Assembly: GCF_023757625.1 (NCBI RefSeq)
Contig: NZ_JALGBZ010000003.1
Coordinates: forward strand, 310,001 to 374,000
Source of the DNA: Halomonas sp. S3-1-1
Lineage (GTDB): Bacteria > Pseudomonadota > Gammaproteobacteria > Pseudomonadales > Halomonadaceae
Length of the DNA stretch: 64,000 nucleotides
Direction of reading: 5' to 3'
Numbering within the stretch: position 1 is the stretch's first letter; every line of letters begins with the position of its first letter. Positions 47,131-55,259 of this stretch are shown here, piece by piece. The notes beneath the pieces were generated by a model. That model worked only from the letters and a program-made list of their open reading frames with translations. It had not been told where the DNA came from and ran no database searches. Made by a program: the position numbers and the translations under genes.

Positions 47131-47131
47131 T
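47102..47131 (+). terminator. Strong intrinsic terminator of the candidate small RNA
   Basis: A perfect eight-base-pair stem (47102-47109 with 47113-47120), three-base loop, then TTTCTTTTTTT. It lies 150 bases after the AEC gene stop and could also end that transcript. Confidence 0.9.
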
Positions 47132-47221
47132 GTGCCTCCCGAAATTTTTACGCCCTTACCGTCCCGGAAGCGGGGACAACGTGTCTAGACTGAGGCGACA
47201 TTCCGTACGCGAGCCGCCCTC

Positions 47222-47359
47222 ATGGCCCATAAAAAGCCCCACCTTCCGACCAAAACCTGCCCCGTCTGCCAAAAGCCCTTCGCTTGGCGCAAGAAGTGGG
47301 CACGCGACTGGGATAACGTCGTCTACTGCTCCGAGCGCTGCCGGCGCCAGGGCGTTTAA
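47222..47359 (+). CDS. DUF2256-family mini-protein
   Basis: A 45-residue protein matching DUF2256 over its whole length: basic N-terminus, then [20 protein letters not shown] and [10 protein letters not shown]. Four cysteines (residues 13, 16, 37, 41) probably bind zinc. In other genomes it is often near photolyase genes; here it stands alone. ATG start. Function unknown. Confidence 0.88.
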   Translation: MAHKKPHLPTKTCPVCQKPFAWRKKWARDWDNVVYCSERCRRQGV

Positions 47360-47366
47360 ACCCTTC

Positions 47367-47391
47367 CCGCCTCGATACCCGCGGTTTTTTT
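47367..47391 (+). terminator. Weak terminator after the DUF2256 gene
   Basis: A short GC stem (47367-47370 with 47381-47384) followed by seven T. The stem is only four base pairs, so the call is tentative. Confidence 0.4.
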
Positions 47392-47498
47392 AAAGTGGTG
47401 CGCTCACTCAAGAGTTATCTATCCATCAAACACTTGCGTGCTCATGGCGTTTTTAGGGCGCCTTGGGCTCAGGCGGCTACGGCGATATCGTTTGATGG

Positions 47499-47518
47499 TG
47501 TAAAATGATCGTTTTACA
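47499..47518. promoter_or_regulatory. Probable TetR operator
   Basis: TGTAAAATGATCGTTTTACA is a 20-base inverted repeat with one mismatched pair, 35 bases before the tetR start. Its size and place fit an autoregulatory TetR-family operator. Confidence 0.7.
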
Positions 47519-47552
47519 TTGAGTGTGTGGTTCCATTCAAAGGAGACGCACA

Positions 47553-48080
47553 ATGGACATAATGAGCAAACTCGTTGCCGCCTCGGAAGCGCTGTTCGAC
47601 CGCCACGGTTTTACCGCCACCGGCATGGATAAGTTGACCAAAAGCGCGGGTATCTCGAGCCGCACGCTCTATAAACACGCGGGCAGCAAGAATGCGTTGA
47701 TTGCCAGTGTGCTTGGCGAACGTGACAAGCGTTTTGCCCGTCGGCTGGAGGTCGATAGCATCGATGCGCTGTTCAAGGCGCTGGAGGATTGGGCGCGGGT
47801 GGAAGGGGGGCGCGGCTGCCTTTTCCTGCGCGCTTATGGAGAGACCGGCGGCGACTCCCCGGAAATCGTCGAGGCCGTGCTGGCTCATAAAGCCCGCGTG
47901 GCGGACAAGATCGCCGAGCTGGTCATCGTGGAAACGCGCCAGAGCGACAACGCTGATCTAGTCGAGCAGATCATCGTGCTTTTTGAGGGGGCGACGGCCG
48001 CTGCGATCTATCGCGGTGAGCAATCGGTAGTCGCCGCGCGGATGGCGGCCGCTACGCTGCTCGAGCGTCACCGCTTGTGA
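47553..48080 (+). CDS. TetR-family regulator
   Basis: A 175-residue regulator. The helix-turn-helix is at about 10-50 (ALFDRHGFTATGMDKLTKSAGISSRTLYKHAGSK); the C-terminal part is the ligand domain. ATG with AAGGAG upstream; a GTG further upstream gives a less likely start. Its stop overlaps the MFS gene start (GTGA), so it probably represses its own operon through the palindrome upstream. Confidence 0.9.
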   Translation: MDIMSKLVAASEALFDRHGFTATGMDKLTKSAGISSRTLYKHAGSKNALIASVLGERDKRFARRLEVDSIDALFKALEDWARVEGGRGCLFLRAYGETGGDSPEIVEAVLAHKARVADKIAELVIVETRQSDNADLVEQIIVLFEGATAAAIYRGEQSVVAARMAAATLLERHRL

Positions 48081-49186
48081 GCCCGGCACTGACGCTCGGC
48101 GCATGCGGCTTTGGCCTGATTGCGGTGTGCTACGGATTTGCGCGCTTTGCTTTCGGGCTTTTTCTTCCGCAAATCGATGCCGAGCTTTCCCTTTCCACGA
48201 GCCTCAGCGGATTCATTTCCGGCGGCTCCTTTCTTGGCTACTGTGTCGCCATCGTCGCGTCTGCCTACTTGACCGAGCGGCTGGGGCCTCGGCTTGTGGC
48301 CATCGGTGCAGCGCTGGTGGCAGGGATTGGCATGCTAGGAATTGTCATGGCGACGTCAGCCTGGTGGTTAGCCCTGGCGGTGATGCTGGCGGGCTCGAGT
48401 ACCGGGCTTGCCTCGCCGCCCATGGCCGCGGCGGTGGACAAGGTCGTGGCGCCCAAACGTCAAAGCCTGACCAATACCGTGATCAACGCCGGCACCGGGG
48501 CGGGCGTAGTCCTGTCAGGCTCGATGGCACTCTGGATGGAGGATTGGCGTCTGGCCTTCGCGGGATTTGCCGCGACGGCGCTTCTGCTTTCGGTGGCGGT
48601 CGCGTTCAGCGTACCCGGTGGCAAGCACAAGGCCGGTGCGAAGGCGGGGAAGGTGTCGCTCAATGCGCTGCTAATCCGCTTGATCATGGCATCGTTTTTG
48701 ATGGGAGCCGCCAGTACCGCGGTGTGGTCGTTCGGCGGCCAGCTTTTGGCGCTACGCCTCGATTGGGGCCATACCGGCAGCGGACTCTTGTGGATTGCGA
48801 TCGGCGGTGCGGGAATGGCAGGCGCCTTTGCGGGGGCGCTGATCACCCGATTCGGGATCAACCCGATACACCGGGTCTTTCTGGCGGCGCTTGCGCTGGG
48901 AGTGCTCATGGTGGGGATGGTCAACACGACGCCAGCGATGGCGCTTATCGGCGGGCTGCTCTTCGGCATGGCTTATATTATGCTGACCGGCGTCTATCTG
49001 GTATGGGGCATTAACGCGCTGCCCGAGCGCCCGGCCACAGGATTAATGGTCGGTTTTCTGACCATCGCGGTCGGGCAAACGGCGGGCGCGCCGGTGTTCG
49101 GGATGATGATGGATCAACTGGGCGCCACCACCGCCGTTGTAGCATTTGCAGGTCTTACGCTGACCGCGGCCTGGGCGCGCGGCTAA
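48077..49186 (+). CDS. Major facilitator superfamily transporter
   Basis: A 369-residue membrane protein with about eleven to twelve helices. The start GFGLIAVCYGFARFAFGLFLPQI and SLSTSLSGFISGGSFLGYC are typical of YbfB/CynX-like MFS permeases. GTG start overlapping tetR. Probably an exporter induced by the ligand of the regulator; the substrate is unknown. Confidence 0.9.
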   Translation: MSPALTLGACGFGLIAVCYGFARFAFGLFLPQIDAELSLSTSLSGFISGGSFLGYCVAIVASAYLTERLGPRLVAIGAALVAGIGMLGIVMATSAWWLALAVMLAGSSTGLASPPMAAAVDKVVAPKRQSLTNTVINAGTGAGVVLSGSMALWMEDWRLAFAGFAATALLLSVAVAFSVPGGKHKAGAKAGKVSLNALLIRLIMASFLMGAASTAVWSFGGQLLALRLDWGHTGSGLLWIAIGGAGMAGAFAGALITRFGINPIHRVFLAALALGVLMVGMVNTTPAMALIGGLLFGMAYIMLTGVYLVWGINALPERPATGLMVGFLTIAVGQTAGAPVFGMMMDQLGATTAVVAFAGLTLTAAWARG

Positions 49187-49222
49187 CGTTCAGGCCGCAA
49201 GCCCTGGTCACTCACTTTTGGT

Positions 49223-49975
49223 TCAAGGCGTTTTTCGGTAAATCAGATCCCATACGCCGTGGCCGAGCTTCTCGCCGCGCGCCTCGAACTTGGTCAGCGG
49301 GCGGAAAGTGGGGCGCGGCACGAAAGGCGCGGTATCGGCGTCGGCGGTATTGGCATAGCCGGGCGCGGCTTCCATGACCTCGGCCATCCACTCGGCGTAG
49401 GCTTCCCAATCTGTTGCCATGTGGAAAAAGCCGTTCGGCTCCAGCCGGGTGCGGATCAGCTCCACAAACGCGGGCTGAACGATGCGCCGCTTGTGGTGCT
49501 TCTTCTTCGGCCAGGGGTCGGGGAAGAACAGCTGAACGGTGTTGATCGCCCCCGCCGGCAGGCACTCTTCCAGCACGCGCAGCGCATCCTCGCGATAGAC
49601 GCGCAGGTTGGTGAGCCCGAGTTTGTCGGCTTCATCGAGTAGTTTGCCCACGCCCGGTGCGTGCACCTCGATACCGATGAAGTCGGTACCCGGGTGGGTT
49701 TTGGCCTGTTCGATCAGAGAGTTACCCATGCCAAAACCGATCTCGACCACGCAGGGGGCTTTACGCCCAAACAGCGCGTAGAGATCCTGCGGCCCGTCTT
49801 CCAGCGCGAGGCCAAGGCGCGGCCATACGTCTTCGAGGCCGCGGGTCTGGGCCGGCGTCATGCGCCCGGCGCGAATCACGTAGCTTTTGATGCCGCGGCG
49901 GTGAAGCGGCGCGTCCTGGCTTTCGGGCCCCGTGGTGCCGGCGTTATCGGACGGGGTGGCGTTATTCTCGGTCAT
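49223..49975 (-). CDS. trmB: tRNA (guanine-N7-)-methyltransferase
   Basis: A 250-residue SAM-dependent enzyme that methylates G46 of tRNA. Motifs: VVEIGFGMGNSLIEQA, FIGIEVHAPGVGKLL, and the catalytic FPDPWPKKKHHKRRIVQ. The first 25 residues are a variable, disordered extension. ATG start. Confidence 0.95.
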   Translation of the reverse strand: MTENNATPSDNAGTTGPESQDAPLHRRGIKSYVIRAGRMTPAQTRGLEDVWPRLGLALEDGPQDLYALFGRKAPCVVEIGFGMGNSLIEQAKTHPGTDFIGIEVHAPGVGKLLDEADKLGLTNLRVYREDALRVLEECLPAGAINTVQLFFPDPWPKKKHHKRRIVQPAFVELIRTRLEPNGFFHMATDWEAYAEWMAEVMEAAPGYANTADADTAPFVPRPTFRPLTKFEARGEKLGHGVWDLIYRKTP

Positions 49976-50016
49976 GGGGTCTCGGCAAGGGTTCTCGAAT
50001 AAAGCGTCAAAATGGT

Positions 50017-50056
50017 TCTTTGAAACAGGTCTTTAAAACAGGCCTTTAAAACAAGG
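50017..50056. repeat. Three tandem 13-14-base repeats
   Basis: Units at 50017-50029, 50030-50042 and 50043-50056 share the core CTTTRAAACARG. They lie in the 88-base space between trmB and thiG. No function is evident. Confidence 0.8.
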
Positions 50057-50063
50057 CGTCGAA

Positions 50064-50858
50064 TCAGCCGTTGATACGGCCGGCAAAGGGCGTGGACGCC
50101 TCGGCGGTGTCCCGGCGCGCCATGCGACCGGCCAAAAAGGCGTCGCGGCCGGCCTCGACGGCCCGCTTCATGGCGCGGGCCATGCGCAGCGGCTCGCGAG
50201 CGTGGGCGATGGCGGAGTTGAGCAGCACGCCGTCGCAGCCGAGCTCCATGGCGATCGCCGCCTCGGAGGCGGTACCGATGCCGGCGTCTACCAGTACCGG
50301 TACGCTCGACTGCTCGACGATCAGGCGAACGTTGTAAGGGTTCTGGATGCCGTGGCCGGAGCCGATCAGGGACCCCAGCGGCATGATCGCGCAGCAGCCG
50401 ATCGCCTCGAGCTCGCGGGCAACGATCGGATCGTCGCTGGTATAGACCATGACGTCGAAGCCGTCGTCGATCAGCGTTCTCGCGGCAGAGAGCGTTTCCA
50501 CCACGTTGGGGTAGAGCGTGGCGTCGTCACCGAGCACCTCGAGCTTGACCAGGTTGTGGCCGTCGAGCAGTTCGCGGGCGAGCCGGCAGGTGCGTACCGC
50601 GTCCTTGGCATTGTAGCAGCCGGCGGTGTTGGGCAAGAGCGTATAGCGGCTTGGTGGAATCACATCCAAAAGATTCGGCGCGTCGGCGTCCTGGCCCAAG
50701 TTGGTGCGGCGCACCGCAAAGGTGACAATCTCGGCGCCGCTTTCAGCCACGGCTTGGCCGGTTTCCGCCATGTCCTTGTACTTGCCGGTGCCGACCAGAA
50801 GGCGCGAGCCAAAGGTGCGCCCGGCAACGGTAAAAGGCGTATCGTGGTGTGCAGTCAT
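50064..50858 (-). CDS. thiG: Thiazole synthase
   Basis: A 264-residue TIM-barrel enzyme that builds the thiazole phosphate of thiamine from deoxyxylulose phosphate, dehydroglycine and ThiS thiocarboxylate. Signatures: [63 protein letters not shown]. Encoded after thiS. Confidence 0.95.
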   Translation of the reverse strand: MTAHHDTPFTVAGRTFGSRLLVGTGKYKDMAETGQAVAESGAEIVTFAVRRTNLGQDADAPNLLDVIPPSRYTLLPNTAGCYNAKDAVRTCRLARELLDGHNLVKLEVLGDDATLYPNVVETLSAARTLIDDGFDVMVYTSDDPIVARELEAIGCCAIMPLGSLIGSGHGIQNPYNVRLIVEQSSVPVLVDAGIGTASEAAIAMELGCDGVLLNSAIAHAREPLRMARAMKRAVEAGRDAFLAGRMARRDTAEASTPFAGRING

Positions 50859-50883
50859 GTGTAGTCCTTAAGCGCGAAGGTGG

Positions 50884-51105
50884 CTAGCCGCCGCCGATGG
50901 CGTGGACGACTTCGATCTGATCGCCTTCGTTGAGCGCGGTGGCGTCGAGCTGGCTTTTGGGTACGATCTGCTCGTTGATCTCGACGGCGATGCGCCGCCC
51001 GGTCAACCCCAGCTGAGCGATCAGATCCGCCGCCGTCTGCCCTTGATTGATGGCGTAAGGTTCGCCGTTGAGCCTAAGCTCTATGGGTGCGTTAGGGGTA
51101 GACAT
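50884..51105 (-). CDS. thiS: Sulfur carrier protein ThiS
   Basis: A 73-residue ubiquitin-fold carrier ending in the required Gly-Gly (HAIGGG). It has a slightly longer N-terminus than E. coli ThiS. The C-terminal glycine becomes the thiocarboxylate used by ThiG, 25 bases downstream. Confidence 0.94.
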   Translation of the reverse strand: MSTPNAPIELRLNGEPYAINQGQTAADLIAQLGLTGRRIAVEINEQIVPKSQLDATALNEGDQIEVVHAIGGG

Positions 51106-51222
51106 GAACGATGAGTATCCCTTGATAAGCCAAACATCCCCTATTGTAGCGGTTTAGCGCCGTGCAAGGTATGTCACCTGTGATATGAATGGGGTCGAAC
51201 CGACAACGGTAAGGAGCGTTAC

Positions 51223-51603
51223 GTGCAGCAAGCCGATAAAGCATGGTGGTGTTGGGTCGCGATCTCCGGTGCGGTGATGGTGGCGCTCGGCGCCTACGCC
51301 GCCCACGGGCTGCCCGAGCGGGTCGGAAGCGACATGGTCAGCGCTGTGGAAACCGGCGTGCGCTACCAGGCCTGGCATACGCTGGCGATGCTGGCGCTTT
51401 TGGTGTGGCGCGCCCAGCGCCCGCGTGCGGGCCAGCGGCTGGTGCTCACGCTCTGGCTGCTGGGTACGCTCGGTTTTTGCGGGTCGCTCTACGCCATGGC
51501 GCTTTTCGGGCTGAGCGTGGGGATCGTCACGCCCATCGGCGGGGTAGCGCTGATCGGCGGGTGGCTGGCGCTTTTGCTGGTGGTGGCGATCGCGCGGGAT
51601 TAG
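51223..51603 (+). CDS. DUF423-family membrane protein
   Basis: A 126-residue protein with four hydrophobic helices. Family features: GAVMVALGAYAAHGLPER and VRYQAWHTLAMLAL, near-invariant in DUF423 (YgdD) proteins. GTG start with AAGGAG upstream. Function unknown. Confidence 0.92.
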   Translation: MQQADKAWWCWVAISGAVMVALGAYAAHGLPERVGSDMVSAVETGVRYQAWHTLAMLALLVWRAQRPRAGQRLVLTLWLLGTLGFCGSLYAMALFGLSVGIVTPIGGVALIGGWLALLLVVAIARD

Positions 51604-51620
51604 CGTTTTTTAACGCCTTT

Positions 51621-52628
51621 TTAAACAGCCCCGGGGCGGGCGGTACTTTGGCGCACGATCAGCCGGGTCTCCAGCACCTGATGGCGCTCGACCGGCTCAT
51701 CGCGAATCAGCCCAAGCAGCAGCTTCATCGCCTTTTGCCCGATCTCGGGGCGCGGCTGGCTGATGGTGGTGAGCTCCGGGTCGCAGTACTCGCTCAGGCG
51801 GATGTTGTCGAAACCGACGATTGAAAGATCCTTCGGTACCGCAAGGCCGAGCTGGCGCGCGGCCTTGAGCACGCCAATGGCCATTTCATCGCTGTGGCAA
51901 AAAATCGCCGTGGGGCGGTGTCTGGACGGGGTCAGCAGTTCAAGCCCCTGGGCGTAGCCCGAGTGGACGCCAAAATCCCCTGCTTGGGTGCGCGCCGTGT
52001 CCAATAAGCCGTGGGCGGTTAGCGTATCGCGGTAGCCACGCTCGCGCTCGAGACAGATCGGATTGGCGGCGGGGCCGCTGATCGTCGCGATGTGGCGATG
52101 GCCCAGCGAAACCAGGTAGTCGATCGCCTGGCAGGCGGCCCGGTAGTTATCCACCGTGACCGTGGGCAGGTCGATATCGCTGAAAAATTCGCAGGCCATG
52201 ACCAGCGGAAAGCGCGCCTGGCGGCGGGCGTTTTCCACCAGCGCTCGAGGCACATCGGCGGTGAGCAGCAGCACACCGTCGGCCTGGTTGGCGGGCAGCA
52301 GATCGAAGTAGGCCTCGGCGCGACCGGGGTCGCGCTCGCAATCGCCGATCAGAATCTGATACCCGGCCTGGTGAGCGATTTCTTCGATGCCGTTGATGAT
52401 CTCGGAGAAAAAAGGGTTCGAGATATCCGGCAGCAGCGCGACGATGGTTTTGGACTCCCGGCGGCGCAGGTTGCGCGCCGCGCCGTTGGGCGTATAGCCC
52501 ACCTGAGCAATGGCGCGAGCGACACGGGCGCGCGTCGCCTCACTGACCTTCTCCGGGGTGGCCAGCGCTCGCGACACCGTAGCGGTGGAGCAGCCGGCCA
52601 CACTTGCGACTTCCTTGATCGTACTCAT
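51621..52628 (-). CDS. LacI-family repressor of the sugar operon
   Basis: A 335-residue regulator. The HTH and hinge helix are at residues 1-55 (TIKEVASVAGCSTATVSRALATPEKVSEATRARV and YTPNGAARNLRRRESK), followed by a periplasmic-binding-protein-like sugar domain. Divergent from the sugar operon, with two LacI-type operators in between. The effector is unknown. Confidence 0.93.
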   Translation of the reverse strand: MSTIKEVASVAGCSTATVSRALATPEKVSEATRARVARAIAQVGYTPNGAARNLRRRESKTIVALLPDISNPFFSEIINGIEEIAHQAGYQILIGDCERDPGRAEAYFDLLPANQADGVLLLTADVPRALVENARRQARFPLVMACEFFSDIDLPTVTVDNYRAACQAIDYLVSLGHRHIATISGPAANPICLERERGYRDTLTAHGLLDTARTQAGDFGVHSGYAQGLELLTPSRHRPTAIFCHSDEMAIGVLKAARQLGLAVPKDLSIVGFDNIRLSEYCDPELTTISQPRPEIGQKAMKLLLGLIRDEPVERHQVLETRLIVRQSTARPGAV

Positions 52629-52744
52629 GGCGGATATCTAAATAAAAGGGCGGTAGCTTAACGCAGCAGGGCACCTAGCGGTAACGTTCGAGGCCACCTG
52701 ACCGCGCTTGTGCCGTTTAGCGCAAAAGCTCAGGCGCTCCTCAT

Positions 52745-52758
52745 TGTAAACGATTGCA
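52745..52758. promoter_or_regulatory. LacI-family operator, site 1
   Basis: TGTAAACGATTGCA fits the LacI/GalR core TGnAAnCGnTTnCA at every fixed position. It lies 117 bases upstream of the lacI-type start. Confidence 0.75.
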
Positions 52759-52954
52759 TAAAAGGGCCCGCCGAGACAGCGATTTTCATTTTAATGGCTG
52801 GCTGTAAACAATTCTGGTTTTTCATAATTTATACTTTGGTCGGTGTATTTTTTGGCTTATTTTTGGCTTTTGTTTTAATAATCATGAGCTTGAAAAGGCG
52901 ATTCGCCATTTAGCCAACGATGGTCCTGCTTGACCGGCACAAGCGCCTTTGTTG

Positions 52955-52974
52955 CAATGTAATCCATTACATTG
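52955..52974. promoter_or_regulatory. LacI-family operator, site 2
   Basis: A perfect 20-base palindrome (nine-base arms, two-base centre). Its core TGTAATCCATTACA matches the LacI form except for the central CC in place of CG. It overlaps the predicted -10 of the sugar operon. Centre-to-centre distance from site 1 is 213 bases. Confidence 0.7.
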
Positions 52975-53020
52975 AGTCGTCACATCTGGCGCTTATAACG
53001 ACAAAAAGTCAGGAAGCCGC

Positions 53021-54112
53021 ATGAAAACGATCAAGGGTCCCGCCCTCTTTTTAGCGCAGTACGTAAGCGACGAGCCGCCCTTCGATACGCTGGACGGTAT
53101 CGCAGGCTGGGCGGCCTCCATGGGGTTCAAGGCGGTGCAGATCCCGAGTTGGGACACGCGGCTGATCGATCTGGCCAAAGCCGCTGATGATCTCGGCTAC
53201 TGTAACGAGATCAAGGCGACGCTGGCGCGTCACGGTTTGCACATTAGTGAGCTCTCCTGCCACCTGCAGGGCCAACTGGTGGCGGTACATCCGGTGTACG
53301 ACACGCTGTTTGACGGCTTCGCCCCCAAAGCGCTGCACGGTGACCCGGACGCTCGCCAAGCCTGGGCGGTAGAGCAACTCAAGCTTGCCGCTCGCGCCAG
53401 CGCCAATCTGGGGCTCGACGCCGTGGGCACGTTTTCCGGCGCGCTCTTGTGGCCGTTTCTTTACCCCTGGCCGCAGCGCCCGCCGGGGCTGGTCGAAGAG
53501 GGCTTTGATGAGCTCGCTCGCCGCTGGCGCCCGATTCTCGATGTTTTCGATACCGAAGGGGTGGATCTTTGCTTCGAGATTCATCCGGGGGAAGACCTGC
53601 ACGATGGTGCCACCTTCGAGCGCTTTCTCGAAGCCGTCGACCATCATCCGCGCTGCCATATTCTCTACGATCCTTCGCACCTTTTGCTTCAGCAGCTCGA
53701 CTATCTCGCGTTTTTGGATCGCTATCACGCGCGCATTCGCATGTTTCACGTCAAGGATGCCGAGTTTAACGCGTCGGCAAGCCAGGGCGTGTATGGAGGC
53801 TACACGTCCTGGGTCGAGCGAGCCGGGCGCTTTCGCTCGCTCGGTGACGGCCAAGTCGACTTCAAGGGCATTTTCACCAGGCTCGCCCAGTACGATTTCG
53901 AAGGCTGGGCGGTCATCGAGTGGGAGTGCGCGCTCAAGCATCCGGAGCAGGGGGCGCTGGAAGGGGCGCGGTTTGTCGCCGAACACATCATTCTCGTGAC
54001 CGACCGGGCTTTCGACGACTTCGCCGATGCCAAAACCGATCAAAGCGCCAACCGGGCGCTGCTCGGCCTTGGCGACGTCCAGACCGGGAACGCAGGAGCC
54101 CGCCATGAGTGA
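53021..54112 (+). CDS. Sugar phosphate isomerase/epimerase-family protein
   Basis: A 363-residue AP-endonuclease-2/xylose-isomerase-like TIM-barrel protein (IolE/ThuB group). Metal-binding acidic and His residues appear in CFEIHPGEDLHD, LYDPSHLLLQQLD, FHVKDAEFNAS and the C-terminal WAVIEWECALKHPEQG. It should isomerise or epimerise a sugar or keto-sugar. First gene of a five-gene operon under LacI control; overlaps the next gene by eight bases. Confidence 0.88.
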   Translation: MKTIKGPALFLAQYVSDEPPFDTLDGIAGWAASMGFKAVQIPSWDTRLIDLAKAADDLGYCNEIKATLARHGLHISELSCHLQGQLVAVHPVYDTLFDGFAPKALHGDPDARQAWAVEQLKLAARASANLGLDAVGTFSGALLWPFLYPWPQRPPGLVEEGFDELARRWRPILDVFDTEGVDLCFEIHPGEDLHDGATFERFLEAVDHHPRCHILYDPSHLLLQQLDYLAFLDRYHARIRMFHVKDAEFNASASQGVYGGYTSWVERAGRFRSLGDGQVDFKGIFTRLAQYDFEGWAVIEWECALKHPEQGALEGARFVAEHIILVTDRAFDDFADAKTDQSANRALLGLGDVQTGNAGARHE

Positions 54113-55259
54113 TACCACCCCCAGGCGCCTGCGCGTGGCCATGATTGGCGGTGGCCCGGGGGCGTTCATCGGCGCGGTGCACCGCTCGGCGCTGCGTCTG
54201 GATGATCGCTTCGAGCTGCTCGCCGGCGTGCTGTCGTCGAACCCCGAGCGTAATCGGCAAAGCGCCCGAGCGCTTTATATCGACCCAGCGCGCTGTTACG
54301 CCGACGTGGCCACGCTGATTGCGGCTGAAGCGGCCAAAGAAGACGGGGTCGAGGCGCTCATCATCGTGACGCCCAACCATCTGCACTTCGACGCTGCGAT
54401 GGCGGGCCTCGAGGCGGGGCTTCACGTGATATGTGAAAAGCCCATGACCATGACCGCAGCCGAGGCCCTGGCGCTGAAGAAAGCGGCCGCGCAAAGTACC
54501 GGACGCTTTCTGCTGACCCACACCTATGCGGGCTACCCGATGATACAGCACGCCCGCGAGCTAGTGGCGCGCGGCGAGCTGGGCGCGCTGCGTCACGTAC
54601 AGGTGGAGTACGTGCAGGAGTGGCTGAGTGAGGCCCAGGGCGACGAGAACCGCCAAGCCGCCTGGCGCACGGACCCGGCCAAGGCCGGCGCGGCGGGATG
54701 CCTGGGGGATATCGGCGTGCACGCCTTTCAGCTGGCGCAGTTCGTCAGCGGCCAGAAGATCAATAAAGTGAGCGCTTGCTTGACGACCGCGGTGCCTAAA
54801 CGCCCGCTCGACGACAGCGTGCAGGCGCTGCTTCGCTTTGAATCCGGCATCAGTGGTATGCTCTGGGCCAGCCAGTGCGCCCCGGGGTTCGAAAATGAAC
54901 TGAGTATTCGCGTCGTGGGCGAGAAGGCGAGTCTTGCCTGGGCCCAGGAGAGCCCCAACGAACTCTGGCTCAAGCCGCTCAACGCCCCAAGCCAACGCCT
55001 GACCCGCCGCGATGACGCGGTAAGCGAGCAGGTGGCGCGCAGCGTTCGCCTACCCGGCGGCCATCCGGAAGGCTATATCGAAAGCTTCGCCAACCTTTAC
55101 CAGTGCTTTGCCGACGGCGTGCAGGCAGGCAACCCGCCGGACTGGCTTCCGGGTATCGAGGACGGCGTCGACGGCATGCGCTTCATCGAGGCGACGATCG
55201 CCTCCAGTCGAAAGGACGGCGTATGGACCGCGCTTGGCGAGGGTGAATGCGATGGCTGA
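54105..55259 (+). CDS. Gfo/Idh/MocA-family oxidoreductase
   Basis: A 384-residue NAD(P)-dependent sugar dehydrogenase. The nucleotide-binding motif is VAMIGGGPGAFIGAVH; the catalytic lysine is in VICEKPMTM, and GDIGVHAFQLAQFV carries the Asp-x3-His pair. ATG with CAGGAG upstream. With the isomerase it suggests a pathway through a keto-sugar. Confidence 0.9.
   Translation: MSDTTPRRLRVAMIGGGPGAFIGAVHRSALRLDDRFELLAGVLSSNPERNRQSARALYIDPARCYADVATLIAAEAAKEDGVEALIIVTPNHLHFDAAMAGLEAGLHVICEKPMTMTAAEALALKKAAAQSTGRFLLTHTYAGYPMIQHARELVARGELGALRHVQVEYVQEWLSEAQGDENRQAAWRTDPAKAGAAGCLGDIGVHAFQLAQFVSGQKINKVSACLTTAVPKRPLDDSVQALLRFESGISGMLWASQCAPGFENELSIRVVGEKASLAWAQESPNELWLKPLNAPSQRLTRRDDAVSEQVARSVRLPGGHPEGYIESFANLYQCFADGVQAGNPPDWLPGIEDGVDGMRFIEATIASSRKDGVWTALGEGECDG

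Larger units (their letters stand above)
52629..53020. other. Divergent control region of the LacI/sugar operon
   Basis: This 392-base space holds two LacI-type operators and a probable rightward promoter (-35 TTGACC at 52930-52935, -10 TGCAAT at 52953-52958, 17-base spacer). The stretch 52780-52915 is AT-rich. I do not accept the short hydrophobic frame in it as a gene. Confidence 0.6.

Noticed and set aside
46993-47193. A 66-codon frame over the candidate small RNA
   Set aside because: It starts inside the -10 region, has no ribosome-binding site, runs through the terminator, and has no protein-like pattern.
50859-51222. Possible thiamine-pyrophosphate riboswitch before thiS
   Set aside because: The upstream leader is short, and I find neither the conserved CTGAGA-type element nor its folding context.
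52710-52913. A 67-codon hydrophobic frame between the two LacI operators
   Set aside because: Hydrophobicity follows from the AT-rich, T-rich sequence; there is no ribosome-binding site at either possible start, and the frame lies in a control region.
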